Source of the DNA: CAVSJJ01 sp963728395
GTDB taxonomy: Bacteria > Actinomycetota > Actinomycetes > Actinomycetales > Dermatophilaceae
Direction: 5' to 3'
NCBI GenBank assembly: GCA_963728395.1
Contig: CAVSJJ010000005.1
Coordinates: 1-64,000 of the forward strand
Length of the DNA stretch: 64,000 nucleotides
The position numbers and the translations under genes were made by a program. Under the pieces are notes generated by a model that was not told the origin of the DNA, did no database searches, and saw only the letters and a program-made list of their open reading frames with translations. The first letter of the stretch is position 1. Each line of letters opens with the position of its first letter. Shown here piece after piece: positions 43,042 through 51,800 of the stretch.

Positions 43042-43824
43042 TCAGCGGCGGGTGAGGAAGGCCGCCATCCTCTCCTGGGCGACGTCGGAGCCGAAGAGCA
43101 GTCCCGACAGGCGCGCGAGCTGCTCGCCGTGCTCGTCGAAGGCCGCGACGAGGTCGGCGGTGAGCAGCGCCTTGGCCTCCGTCAGCCCCTGCCGGGTGGA
43201 GCTGCGCAGCTCGGCGAGCACGGCGTCGACGGCGGCGTCCATCTCCTCGGGCGCGGCGAGCGTCGTGACGAGGCCGGCGGCTCGCGCCTCCTCGGCGCCG
43301 ACCTGCCTGCCGGTGAGGAACCAGTCGCTCGCGGCGCGAGGCGCCAGGCGCATCCGCAGCGGGATGGCGATGACGGCCGCGGCCAGGCCGAGCTTGACCT
43401 CGGTCAGCGCGATGGTGACCTCGCTCGAGCACACGACGAGGTCGGCGCTGGCGACGAGGCCGAGGCCGCCGGCCCGAACCGGCCCGTCGACCCGGGCGAC
43501 GACGGGGATCGGGACGGAGGCGATGAGCCGCTGGACCGCGACGATCCGTCGAGCACTCTCGGCCATGTCGCCGCCCACCGCCTCGCCGAGGTCGGCACCC
43601 GAACTGAAGACCCGGTGCGCGCTGCGCAGCAGGATTCCGTGGAGCGACTCGTCGCCGCCGGCCCCGCCGAGATGGTCGGCCAGCTCGGTGAGCAGCCGTC
43701 GGGACAGGGCGTTGCGGTTGGCGGGCGAGTCGAGGGTGATGACGGCGATGCCGTCCTCGTCCCGGCGGGTGACGAGGGGTTCGCTGGAGGGGTCGGGGCG
43801 CTCGGCATCGCTCATGCCGGCCAT
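43042..43824 (-). CDS. Enoyl-CoA hydratase/isomerase family protein
   Basis: A 260-residue crotonase-fold protein; a second ATG 9 bases in (MSDAERP) is equally possible. IAVITLDSPANRNALSRRLLTEL and SSGADLGEAVGGDMAES are family blocks, the latter holding the first oxyanion-hole region; VDGPVRAGGLGLVASADLVV is the second. The catalytic Glu pair of true hydratases is not obvious. It could act in acyl-CoA beta-oxidation or aromatic-acid CoA catabolism. Separate upstream region; not clearly part of the phenol locus. Confidence 0.85.
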   Translation of the reverse strand: MAGMSDAERPDPSSEPLVTRRDEDGIAVITLDSPANRNALSRRLLTELADHLGGAGGDESLHGILLRSAHRVFSSGADLGEAVGGDMAESARRIVAVQRLIASVPIPVVARVDGPVRAGGLGLVASADLVVCSSEVTIALTEVKLGLAAAVIAIPLRMRLAPRAASDWFLTGRQVGAEEARAAGLVTTLAAPEEMDAAVDAVLAELRSSTRQGLTEAKALLTADLVAAFDEHGEQLARLSGLLFGSDVAQERMAAFLTRR

Positions 43825-43894
43825 CCTGCCCCGGCCCGGTCCCCGGCGTCGACGCCGACGGACACCAGCGGTGCCGACGGACAGGGTGCACCAG

Positions 43895-43958
43895 CCCCGT
43901 CCGGCACGAACCTCTTCTAGCAGAGGTTCGTGCCGGACGGGGGTGCTGCAACACCCCC
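43895..43958. repeat. Two overlapping palindromes related to the 30.9 kb array
   Basis: A 21-bp stem (arms 43895-43915 and 43922-43942, loop TCTAGC) with core AACCTCT...AGAGGTT, then GGGGGTGCTG/CAACACCCCC (43939-43958). The two stems share four G, so they cannot both form fully. It lies between dciA and the crotonase-family gene, at the edge of the 27-kb block that separates dciA from gyrB. Confidence 0.88.
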
Positions 43959-44039
43959 GGCGTGCAGGAACCTGCGCATCGAGTGGGGCGCCGGCGTCGC
44001 ATGGGAGAGCGCGGCCGCCGCGAGCGGGCGGCGGACGGG

Positions 44040-44621
44040 TCAGCCGTAGGTGTCGCGGGGGCCGCGGCCATCGCTGATCCGGCGCAGCCCGGAGCTCCAG
44101 CTCGGCCCGCCCGGGCCGAGGACCCGCAGCTCGGTCACCGTCCCCTCACCGGTGTCCTCGGTCAGCCGGGTCATCAGCGTCGAGGCGAGCAGCCGCAGCT
44201 GGGTCGCCCACGCGGTGGAGTCGGCACGCACGGTGAGCACCCCGTCCTGGAAGGACACCGGGGCACAGTGCTGGGCGATCTCGGGACCGACGATCTGCGG
44301 CCACCGGCCGATGACCGACCCGACCGCGACGTCGACCTTCCAGCCGCGCTCGGCGACGAACGCCTCGATCTGGTCGCTGAGCAGCTGGGGGTCACGTCCG
44401 CCGGGAGCTGTCCGCTGTGATTCGGGGACGTCCTTGCGGCGCCGGCGCGGCTTCAGCCCGGGGCGCAGCCCCTTGGCCCGCGCGGCGGCCCGGGCCCGGG
44501 CCAGCGCCTCGGCCGGGGCGTCGACCGGGGCGTCGACCGGGGCGGGACCCTCGCCGTGGTCCCCGTCCCGGGCCGGGCCGGCCTCGTCGGTCGGGTCCGG
44601 GGGCGGCTCGGTCGCGGTCAT
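44040..44621 (-). CDS. dciA: DciA/DUF721 family replication-initiation protein
   Basis: A 193-residue protein. A Pro/Asp/Ala-rich N-terminus and a basic segment (KGLRPGLKPRRRRKD) precede the DUF721 fold WPQIVGPEIAQHCAPVSFQDGVLTVRADSTAWATQLRLLASTL. DciA loads or activates the DnaB helicase in bacteria lacking DnaC. The start overlaps the recF stop (ATGA). In relatives gyrB follows immediately; here it does not. Confidence 0.92.
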   Translation of the reverse strand: MTATEPPPDPTDEAGPARDGDHGEGPAPVDAPVDAPAEALARARAAARAKGLRPGLKPRRRRKDVPESQRTAPGGRDPQLLSDQIEAFVAERGWKVDVAVGSVIGRWPQIVGPEIAQHCAPVSFQDGVLTVRADSTAWATQLRLLASTLMTRLTEDTGEGTVTELRVLGPGGPSWSSGLRRISDGRGPRDTYG

Positions 44622-45835
44622 CCCGGCCCGACCTCGCCGAGGGTGACGGCATACCGCTTGCCGGCCAGCGACTCGGGCACGTCCTCCGGGACCGCGGCGG
44701 TGATGAGCACCTGCTCACAGTCGGCAATGAGCCCGGCCAGCCGCTCGCGGCGCCCCGAGTCGAGCTCGGCGAACACGTCGTCGAGGACGAGGACCGGGTC
44801 CTCGCGCAGGTCGTGCCGGAGCAGCTGGTATGCCGCGAGCTTGAGTCCCAGCGCGACCGACCACGACTCGCCGTGGCTGGCATAGCCCTTCGCGGGCAGG
44901 TCGCCCAGGGCGAGGACGAGGTCGTCCCGGTGCGGGCCGACGAGCGAGACCCCCCGCTCGACCTCCTGGTCCCGCACCTCGTCGAGGCTGGCGAGGATCT
45001 CGTCGTGGAGCGCCCCGATCTCGGGGACCTCCCCGGCCGCGAGCGCCTCGGCCGAGGCCTCGCGCAGCGAGGACTTGTACCTCGCGTCGGCGACGCCGAC
45101 GCCGGCGCTCACCGCGGCATACGCCTCGGCGAGGTAGGGGCGCAGGTCGCGCAGCAGCCGGAGCCGGGCGTAGAGGAGGCTCGCACCGACCTGGGCGAGC
45201 TGGCCGTTCCACACATCGAGAGTGTGCAGGGCGCTCGCGCGGGAGTCGTCCTCGAGGACCCCCTCGGGAACCCGGGCGGGCGCCCCACCGCCGCGCCTGG
45301 CCCGCCGGTCGCCCCGACGCAGTACCGGGGCCGCCGACTTCAGGAGGGCGCCGCGCTGCTTGAGGATCTTGTCGTAGTCCGAGCGCACCCCGGCCCACCG
45401 CGGCTGCCGGGCGACGAGGAGGTCGTCGAGGAAGCGGCGCCGTTCGCCGGGGTCACCCTTGACGAGGGCGAGGTCCTCGGGCGCGAACAGGACCGTCCGC
45501 AGGGCGCCGAGCACGTCCCGGGGCCGGGTCAGGGGCGAGCGGTTCAGCCGCGCCCGGTTGGTCCGGCCGGGGTTGATCTCGAGCTCGATGAGCGACTCGC
45601 GCCCGTCGCGGACGACGGCCGCCCGGATGATCGCCTGTCCGGCGCCGGCTCGCACGAGCGGGGCGTCGGTCGCCACCCGGTGGCTGCCGAGGCCGGCGAG
45701 GTACCCGATCGCCTCGACGAGGTTGGTCTTGCCCTGGCCGTTGAGGCCGACGAGGGTGCTGACGCCCGGCTCGAGCGCGAGGTCGGCGGCCGCGTAGCTG
45801 CGGAAGTCCGCGACGGTGAGATGCCGGACGTACAC
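44618..45835 (-). CDS. recF: RecF recombination/repair protein
   Basis: A 405-residue SMC-like ATPase; GTG start (MYVRHLTVADFRSY). Walker A is GLNGQGKTNLVEA; the C-terminal Walker B and signature are in LVLDDVFAELDSGRRERL. RecF binds gapped DNA and helps load RecA. Starts 4 bases after the gnd stop, so the genes are one operon. An insertion of about 20 residues near residue 185 (RRGDRRARRGGGAP) is basic and low-complexity. Confidence 0.96.
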   Translation of the reverse strand: MYVRHLTVADFRSYAAADLALEPGVSTLVGLNGQGKTNLVEAIGYLAGLGSHRVATDAPLVRAGAGQAIIRAAVVRDGRESLIELEINPGRTNRARLNRSPLTRPRDVLGALRTVLFAPEDLALVKGDPGERRRFLDDLLVARQPRWAGVRSDYDKILKQRGALLKSAAPVLRRGDRRARRGGGAPARVPEGVLEDDSRASALHTLDVWNGQLAQVGASLLYARLRLLRDLRPYLAEAYAAVSAGVGVADARYKSSLREASAEALAAGEVPEIGALHDEILASLDEVRDQEVERGVSLVGPHRDDLVLALGDLPAKGYASHGESWSVALGLKLAAYQLLRHDLREDPVLVLDDVFAELDSGRRERLAGLIADCEQVLITAAVPEDVPESLAGKRYAVTLGEVGPG

Positions 45836-45839
45836 CGAG

Positions 45840-46847
45840 CTAGCGCGTCGTGCGGCCGCCGCGGCCGCCCTGCGTCGTCGCCTTGGCCCGCGCCTTGCGA
45901 GCGGCCCGTTTCGCGGCCTTCGCCTGCGGGGTGGGCGCCTCGCCGCTGCGCAGCCGCTCGCCCTCGGCGAGGGTCATGACCTGGTGGCCGCCGAACTGGC
46001 CACGCAGGGCGGCGACGGCCTGGAGCGCGGGGGAGTGGTCCTGGCGGGAGGCGAACCGGGCGAACAGGGCCGCCGAGATGACCGGCATCGGCACGGCCTC
46101 GGCGACCGCCTCCTCCACCGTCCACCGGCCCTCCCCGGAGTCGACGGTGTAGTCCGAGACGTCCTCGAGGGTCGGGTTGTCCTCGAGCGCGGCGACCATG
46201 AGGTCGAGCAGCCAGGACCGCACCACGGTCCCGCGGCTCCACGCCTTGAAGGCGCCGGGCACGTTGTCGACGATGTCCTTCTTCGCGAGCAGCTCGTATC
46301 CCTCGGCATAGGCCTGCATCAGGCCGTACTCGACGCCGTTGTGCACCATCTTCGTGTAGTGCCCGGCGCCGACCTTGCCGGCGTGGACGAAGCCCTCGTC
46401 GCGCGGTCCCTCGGGGCGCAGCGCGTCGAAGATCGGCATCGCCTTGCGGACGTTGGCGGCCGAGCCGCCGACCATGAGCCCGTAGCCGTTCTCGAGACCC
46501 CAGATGCCCCCCGAGACGCCACAGTCGAGGTAGCCGATCTTCTTCTGCCGGAGCAGCCGCTCGTTCTCGGCGTCGTCGGTGAACCGGCTGTTCCCACCGT
46601 CGATGACGAGGTCGCCTGGCTCGAGGAGGGTGGACAGCTTCGCGACGGTGTCGCGGGTGGGCGCACCCGAGGGCACCATGACCCAGATGACGCGGGGGGC
46701 GTCGAGCTTCTTGACCAGGTCGGCGAGCGAGCGGGCGTCGGACACCGCACGGTTGCGGTCGTAGCCGACGACCTCGTGCCCGGCGCGGCGCAGCCGCTCG
46801 CGCATATTGCCGCCCATCTTGCCCAGACCGACCAGACCCAGCTGCAT
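45840..46847 (-). CDS. gnd: 6-phosphogluconate dehydrogenase, decarboxylating (short GndA type)
   Basis: A 335-residue enzyme of the pentose phosphate pathway. GLVGLGKMGGNMRERL is the NAD(P)-binding motif; GVSGGIWGLENGYGLMVGG and HYTKMVHNGVEYGLMQAYAEGYELL hold substrate-binding and catalytic residues (Lys, His-Asn). Of the shorter type found beside dnaN in actinobacteria. It oxidises 6-phosphogluconate to ribulose 5-phosphate with CO2 release. A basic, low-complexity tail of about 30 residues is added. Confidence 0.95.
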   Translation of the reverse strand: MQLGLVGLGKMGGNMRERLRRAGHEVVGYDRNRAVSDARSLADLVKKLDAPRVIWVMVPSGAPTRDTVAKLSTLLEPGDLVIDGGNSRFTDDAENERLLRQKKIGYLDCGVSGGIWGLENGYGLMVGGSAANVRKAMPIFDALRPEGPRDEGFVHAGKVGAGHYTKMVHNGVEYGLMQAYAEGYELLAKKDIVDNVPGAFKAWSRGTVVRSWLLDLMVAALEDNPTLEDVSDYTVDSGEGRWTVEEAVAEAVPMPVISAALFARFASRQDHSPALQAVAALRGQFGGHQVMTLAEGERLRSGEAPTPQAKAAKRAARKARAKATTQGGRGGRTTR

Positions 46848-46924
46848 GGTGAAAGACCCCTCGAGACGTAGGTGGAGACCTCAGGCTACGCCCGCGGCAT
46901 ACCCGCGCGGCCGGTCCCCGACGC

Positions 46925-48058
46925 TCAGGAGGCGAACCGGATCGGCATGAGGACGTAGCGGTAGGACAGGTCCGCCTCGCCGTCGGCCTCCGCCTGGCCG
47001 ACGAGCATCGCCGGCCGGGTGGGCTGGGTGAAGGAGAGCCGGGTGTATGCCGTGCCGACGGCCCCCAGCCCGTCGAGGAGGAACTGGGGGTTGAAGGCGA
47101 TCTCGATCTCGGGCCCGGTCAGGGTCGCCTCGACCGCCTCTGAGGCCTGGGCGTCCTCGCCGGTCCCCGCCTCGATCGTCACCTGGCCATCCCCGAAGGT
47201 GAGGCGCACCGGGGTGTTGCGCTCGGCGACGAGGGCGACCCGCTTGACGGCCTCGATCAGCTCGTGCGTCGACACGACGGACTCGGTGTCGCTGCTCGTC
47301 GGGAAGATCGAGGCGACCTTGGGGTACTCGCCGTCGAGCAGCCGGGTCGTCGTGCGCCGCTGGCCCGCCTCGAAGCCGATGAGGCCGTCGCCCCCGGCGT
47401 CACCGCCGAGGGCGATCTCGATCGACCCGGCCGCGCCGAGCGCCCTGGCCGTGTCGGAGAGGGTGCGGGCCGGCACGAGCGCGATGTGGCTCGGATCGCT
47501 CGCGGTGGGGTTCCACGACAGCTCGCGGGTCGCGAGCCGGTACCGGTCGGTCGCGAGCAGGGTCATCGTCGCACCGTCGATCTCGACCCGGACGCCGGTG
47601 AGGATCGGCAGGGTGTCCCCCCGGTCGGCCGCGACGGAGACCTGGGCGACGGCCTCGGTGAAGAGGTGGCCGTCGATCGTGCCGGTCGGCTCGGGGGAGG
47701 TGGGCAGCGTGGGGTAGTCGTCGGCCGGCATCTGGAGCAGGGCGAAGCGCGAGGAGCCGCAGGTGACCTGGACCTTGCCACCGTCGGTGGCGACGTCGAC
47801 CGGCTTGTCCGGCAGGTTCCGGGAGATGTCGGCGAGCAGCCGGCCGAGGACGAGGACGGTGCCCGGCTCGGCGACGTCCGCGGCGACCGTGATCCGCGCG
47901 GAGACCTCGTAGTCGAAGGCGGACAGGGTGAGGGTGCCCTCTGCGTCGGCCGCCACGAGGATGCCGGCGAGGACGGGAACCGGGGGGCGGGCCGGCAGGC
48001 CCCGCGCGACCCAGGTGACGGCATCGGCCAACACGTCGCGCTCGACCCTGAACTTCAC
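46925..48058 (-). CDS. dnaN: DNA polymerase III beta subunit (sliding clamp)
   Basis: A 377-residue ring clamp; the GTG start (MKFRVERDVLADAVTWVARGLP) is the family N-terminus. Three topologically similar domains; the C-terminal YRYVLMPIR ends in the clamp-loader/peptide-binding pocket. It tethers polymerase III to DNA. oriC lies directly upstream between it and dnaA. Confidence 0.98.
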   Translation of the reverse strand: MKFRVERDVLADAVTWVARGLPARPPVPVLAGILVAADAEGTLTLSAFDYEVSARITVAADVAEPGTVLVLGRLLADISRNLPDKPVDVATDGGKVQVTCGSSRFALLQMPADDYPTLPTSPEPTGTIDGHLFTEAVAQVSVAADRGDTLPILTGVRVEIDGATMTLLATDRYRLATRELSWNPTASDPSHIALVPARTLSDTARALGAAGSIEIALGGDAGGDGLIGFEAGQRRTTTRLLDGEYPKVASIFPTSSDTESVVSTHELIEAVKRVALVAERNTPVRLTFGDGQVTIEAGTGEDAQASEAVEATLTGPEIEIAFNPQFLLDGLGAVGTAYTRLSFTQPTRPAMLVGQAEADGEADLSYRYVLMPIRFAS

Positions 48059-48129
48059 GGGATACCGCCCTTCACCGGCGCGGGTCACCCACGCCGTTCA
48101 CGTGGGGCGCGGCGGGGGACCACGCCCGT

Positions 48130-48743
48130 AGCTTGCTTTACCAACGTCTGGAGCCGAGCGGCTCGCGACACGCTCGGGGGTAGCACACTAGTGCCCGCCG
48201 GGGGCGGGCACCACATCGTTGGGGCCAGACGATCGTGTCATTCCCGTCATACCCGGTGCCGGGTGGGCGGGGTCCGCCGGAGGGATCTGCCAGAGGTCGG
48301 CTCGAGCCGGTCGGGCCGGGTCGTGATCGGGGTGGACCTCGATCTAGGGAGGACTCGTGGTTGTCATAGGCGCTGTGGATCCTGTGGACGACCCATCGTC
48401 GTCCCAGGTCAGCACCGCGACGCGGGCTGTGCACGGCCGGTGGAGGACGCGGTGGAGGAGTGGCGCTGTCGGTGGATGGTCGATCGGCGTTCACACGGCG
48501 TCCACCACGTCGTCGGCGACTGTCCACCGGCGCCGCCCACTTGTCCACAGCCATCCACAGGGAGGTGTGGACAACGGGAGCCGGCCGTCGAGGGTTTCCG
48601 ACAGGTGTAGCGGTTGTCCCCGGGTTGTCCACAGGCTGATGGGGACGGTTGGGCTCGGCGTGCGGTGGATGACCGGCCCTCCTGTGGATAACCTCGGAGG
48701 GTCAGCACGTCGCCCACAGATGTGCAAAAGGGTGGGGATGAGG
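48130..48743. other. oriC: Chromosomal replication origin (oriC)
   Basis: The 685-base dnaA-dnaN spacer carries a cluster of DnaA boxes in both orientations. Clear ones: TTGTCCACA at 48541-48549 and 48625-48633, TGTGGACAA at 48566-48574, TGTGGATAA at 48683-48691; weaker ones at 48374-48382, 48383-48391, 48520-48528 and 48614-48622. Position between dnaA and dnaN is the norm in Actinomycetota. The AT-rich unwinding element is not obvious. Confidence 0.93.
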
Positions 48744-50330
48744 TCAGCGGGACTGCTGTTTGATCCGGTTCGTCAGCTCCGTGACCTGGTTGTAGATCGC
48801 TCGCCGCTCCGCCATGAGCTGGCGGATCTTCTTGTCGGCGTGCATGACCGTCGTGTGGTCGCGGCCACCGAACTGCTGGCCGATCTTCGGCAGCGATAGG
48901 TCGGTCAGCTCACGGCAGAGGTACATCGCGATCTGCCGGGCGGTGACGAGGACCCGGGAGCGGGACTGCCCCTGGAGGTCATCGAGGGTGAGGCCGAAGT
49001 AGGCCGCGGTCTGGGCCATGATCGTCGCGCTCGTGATCTGGCTGCTCGCGTCGTTGGGGATGAGGTCCTTGAGGACGATCTCGGCGAGGGAGATGTCGAC
49101 GGCCTGCCGGTTGAGGCTCGCGAAGGCGGTGACCCGGATGAGGGCCCCCTCGAGCTCGCGGATGTTCGTCGAGATCCGCGAGGCGATGAACTCGAGGACG
49201 TCGTCACTCACCTGGAGCCGCTCCTGGATCGCCTTCTTGCGGAGGATGGCGATCCGGGTCTCGAGGTCGGGCGGCTGGACGTCGGTGAGCAGGCCCCACT
49301 CGAACCGGCTGCGCATCCGCTCCTCGAAGCCGGAGAGCAGCTTGGGCGGGACGTCGGAGGTGATGACGACCTGCTTGTTCGCGTTGTGGAGGGTGTTGAA
49401 CGTGTGGAAGAACTCCTCCTGGGTCTGGACCTTGCCCTGGAGGAACTGGATGTCGTCGATGAGCAGGACGTCGACGTCGCGGTAGCGGCGCTGGAAGTTG
49501 GCCGCCTTGTCGTCGCGGATGCTGTTGATGAAGTCGTTCGTGAACTCCTCGGAGTTCACGTAGCGGACCTTGACGTGCGGGAAGAGGTTGCGGGCGTAGT
49601 GCCCGATGGCGTGGAGCAGGTGGGTCTTGCCCAGCCCGGAGTCGCCGTAGACGAAGAGCGGGTTGTAGGCCTTGGCCGGCGCCTCGGCCACTGCGACGGC
49701 CGCGGCGTGGGCGAACCGGTTGCTCGCGCCGGTGACGAAGGTGTCGAAGGTGTACTTCGGGTTGAGCCGGGTCAGCTCCACGAGCTCGGGGACCGCGGCG
49801 TGCGGCCGGGGCCGGCGGACCCCCTGGCCCGCTCCCGGGCCGGACTCCATCGGGACGCCGTCGCCGTCCTCGTCGCCGAAGACGAGGTCGTCGAGCTCAC
49901 GGCGGCGGGCGGCACGACGGCCGTCGCCGTCGATCCCGCTGTCCGGCAGCTCCACCTCGGCCGACACCGGCACCCGCTCGACCCCCCGCGCCCAGCCGGC
50001 GTCGCCGAGTGCGCCACCCTCGAGGGCATCGTCGTCGGCGTCCTCGCGATGCTCCTCGGCGGCCGGCTCGGCCAGGCTGGGGTCGACGGTGACGGCGAGC
50101 CGCACGTCGTGGCCGAGCTGGATGCGCAGGGTCTCGGTGACCCGGGCGCGCAGCTTGGTCTCGACCATGTCCTTGGTGAAGTCGTTCGGGACGGCGATGA
50201 GCGCGGTGTCGTCGAGGAGGCCGACGAGCCGGGCGAGGGAGAGGAAGGCGCGGTACTGGACCGGGATGCCGTCGGCGTCGAGCGCGTCGAGGGTGGTGCG
50301 CCAGATCTGACTCATCGTGAGGTCCGGCAC
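48744..50330 (-). CDS. dnaA: Chromosomal replication initiator DnaA
   Basis: A 528-residue AAA+ initiator. I use the GTG (MPDLTMSQIWRTTL) with GGGAGAG upstream; an ATG at 50315 is the alternative. Domain I ends near residue 95; domain II is a long acidic linker to about 190; domain III has GDSGLGKTHLL (Walker A) and VLLIDDIQFL (Walker B); domain IV ends with the DnaA-box signature GGRDHTTVMHADKKI. It melts oriC and loads helicase. A DnaA box lies in its own leader, suggesting autoregulation. Confidence 0.98.
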   Translation of the reverse strand: MPDLTMSQIWRTTLDALDADGIPVQYRAFLSLARLVGLLDDTALIAVPNDFTKDMVETKLRARVTETLRIQLGHDVRLAVTVDPSLAEPAAEEHREDADDDALEGGALGDAGWARGVERVPVSAEVELPDSGIDGDGRRAARRRELDDLVFGDEDGDGVPMESGPGAGQGVRRPRPHAAVPELVELTRLNPKYTFDTFVTGASNRFAHAAAVAVAEAPAKAYNPLFVYGDSGLGKTHLLHAIGHYARNLFPHVKVRYVNSEEFTNDFINSIRDDKAANFQRRYRDVDVLLIDDIQFLQGKVQTQEEFFHTFNTLHNANKQVVITSDVPPKLLSGFEERMRSRFEWGLLTDVQPPDLETRIAILRKKAIQERLQVSDDVLEFIASRISTNIRELEGALIRVTAFASLNRQAVDISLAEIVLKDLIPNDASSQITSATIMAQTAAYFGLTLDDLQGQSRSRVLVTARQIAMYLCRELTDLSLPKIGQQFGGRDHTTVMHADKKIRQLMAERRAIYNQVTELTNRIKQQSR

Positions 50331-50391
50331 GTGCTCTCCCGTCTGTCGCGCCGACCCTCGTGGGCCGATCGCGGGTGCGTCGTCCACAGCA

Positions 50392-50400
50392 TTGTCCACA
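50392..50400. promoter_or_regulatory. DnaA box in the dnaA leader
   Basis: TTGTCCACA, with a second weaker CGTCCACAG at 50381-50389. It lies between the dnaA promoter and start codon, as expected for autorepression. Confidence 0.7.
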
Positions 50401-50500
50401 GGCTGTGGGTATGCCGCACCGTCGGCCCGCCGACCGGGCGAGCGCTGACAGGGGCGGGCGGAGCGATGCCGAGCCGACGGGATGGTGGACGGCGGAGCCG

Positions 50501-50529
50501 ACCGTAACAACGTCCTCGCGCGGCGGCAA
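50501..50529 (-). promoter_or_regulatory. Candidate dnaA promoter
   Basis: On the minus strand TTGCCG, 17 bases, TACGGT: a good housekeeping-sigma promoter about 170 bases upstream of the dnaA start. The 567-base dnaA-rpmH spacer otherwise holds the DnaA boxes and the rpmH promoter. Confidence 0.55.
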
Positions 50530-50660
50530 GCCCGGTGCGGCGGCGGGAGCCCGCCACACGCGGGAGATCACCCGTCTCGTCCGGCGTGTCGACGCCGCGC
50601 CGCGCCGGTGACCTGGAATCGTTGGAGGATTGGGACAGCCGGCGAACCGACCGCAGTGGT

Positions 50661-50690
50661 TTGACCGGCACGAGCGCGCTCCCGTACCGT
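50661..50690 (+). promoter_or_regulatory. Candidate rpmH promoter
   Basis: TTGACC, 18 bases, TACCGT. It leaves an untranslated leader of about 200 bases before rpmH; I see no known riboswitch in it. Confidence 0.6.
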
Positions 50691-50897
50691 GGTGGCGGCC
50701 CGTCTGGTCGGCTGTTTTCGCCTGCCCGTGAAGGCCGGTTCTCATCTGCCACCGTGCGCCGCCCCTCGGGCGGCGCCACGGGTGCGCGAGTCCGGCGGCA
50801 CGGTCTGCCGATTGCGGCCGACCTTCGGGCCCCGGGGCCGTGACCCCGACGACCTCGACCATCGGGCTCGCGCCCGCCCGCCGAAAGAGTGAGCACT

Positions 50898-51035
50898 GTG
50901 AGCAAGCGCACCTTCCAGCCGAACAACCGCCGTCGCGCCAAGACGCACGGCTTCCGCCTGCGGATGCGCACCCGCGCCGGCCGGGCCATCCTCGCCAACC
51001 GCCGTCGCAAGGGCCGCGCCGAGCTGTCGGCCTGA
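50898..51035 (+). CDS. rpmH: Ribosomal protein L34
   Basis: A 45-residue basic protein: SKRTFQPNNRRRAKTHGFRLRM, then RTRAGRAILANRRRKGR. GTG start. A component of the large ribosomal subunit. First gene of the conserved rpmH-rnpA-yidD-yidC-jag-rsmG-parA-parB run on the rightward replichore. Confidence 0.98.
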   Translation: MSKRTFQPNNRRRAKTHGFRLRMRTRAGRAILANRRRKGRAELSA

Positions 51036-51042
51036 GGTCGCG

Positions 51043-51408
51043 GTGCTGCCGGCGGCGAACCGACTGCGCGAGCGGGCGGACTTCACGTCGGTGCTTCGCG
51101 GCCGGGGCGGCACCCGTGCCGGGTCCGGGCTCGTCGTGGTCCACGCAGTTCTCGCCGCCCAGCGGATGGGTCAGCCACCGCGGGTCGGCTTCGTGGTGTC
51201 CAAGGCCGTCGGAAACGCCGTGGTCCGGAACCGGACCAAGCGGAGGCTCCGCGCGCTCGTCGCCGCCCGGCTCCGCGGCATACCGGCCGGGGTCGACGCC
51301 GTTGTCCGAGCCCAGCCGGCAGCGGCCTCGGCAACCACAGCGGAACTCTCGATGGCCCTGGACCCGTTGTTGGACAAGGTGATCCGTCGATTCGAGGTGT
51401 CCGCGTGA
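51043..51408 (+). CDS. rnpA: Ribonuclease P protein component
   Basis: A 121-residue protein, GTG start, 7 bases after rpmH. RLRERADFTSVLRGR and the RNR-type motif VGNAVVRNRTKRRLRALV, which contacts P RNA, are present. It matures tRNA 5' ends together with rnpB RNA. Confidence 0.97.
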   Translation: MLPAANRLRERADFTSVLRGRGGTRAGSGLVVVHAVLAAQRMGQPPRVGFVVSKAVGNAVVRNRTKRRLRALVAARLRGIPAGVDAVVRAQPAAASATTAELSMALDPLLDKVIRRFEVSA

Positions 51409-51788
51409 GCATCGGCCGGCTCGTGGCCCAGGCACTCATCTGGCTGGTCCGCGCCTACCAGCTGCTCATCTCACCGCTCACCCCGCCGAGCTGCCGGTAC
51501 TACCCGTCTTGCTCCGCGTATGCCGTGACCGCCCTCGAGCGCTTCGGGCCGATCAAGGGGACCTACCTCGCGGTGTGGCGGGTCCTCCGGTGCAACCCCT
51601 GGTCGCTCGGTGGGGTCGACCACGTGCCGCCGCGGCACCCGCACGCTCATCCCACCGGCAGCGCCGAGCCGGCTGCCCCCGACGCGGTCGCCGATCGGAC
51701 GGATCCGGTCCGCGCCCGGGATGATGGCTCCCTCAGCACCACCGCAGCGGATTCGCTGCCCCGCCCGACCGGGCACCGGCCCGCATAG
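51405..51788 (+). CDS. yidD: Membrane protein insertion efficiency factor YidD
   Basis: A 127-residue protein whose GTG overlaps the rnpA stop. LLISPLTPPSCRYYPSCSAYAVTALERFG and LRCNPWSLGGVDHVP are the YidD signature with conserved cysteines. A 50-residue unstructured tail is added to the usual 75-80 residues. It assists YidC at the inner membrane face. Confidence 0.96.
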   Translation: MSIGRLVAQALIWLVRAYQLLISPLTPPSCRYYPSCSAYAVTALERFGPIKGTYLAVWRVLRCNPWSLGGVDHVPPRHPHAHPTGSAEPAAPDAVADRTDPVRARDDGSLSTTAADSLPRPTGHRPA

Positions 51789-51800
51789 GTAAAGGACGGC

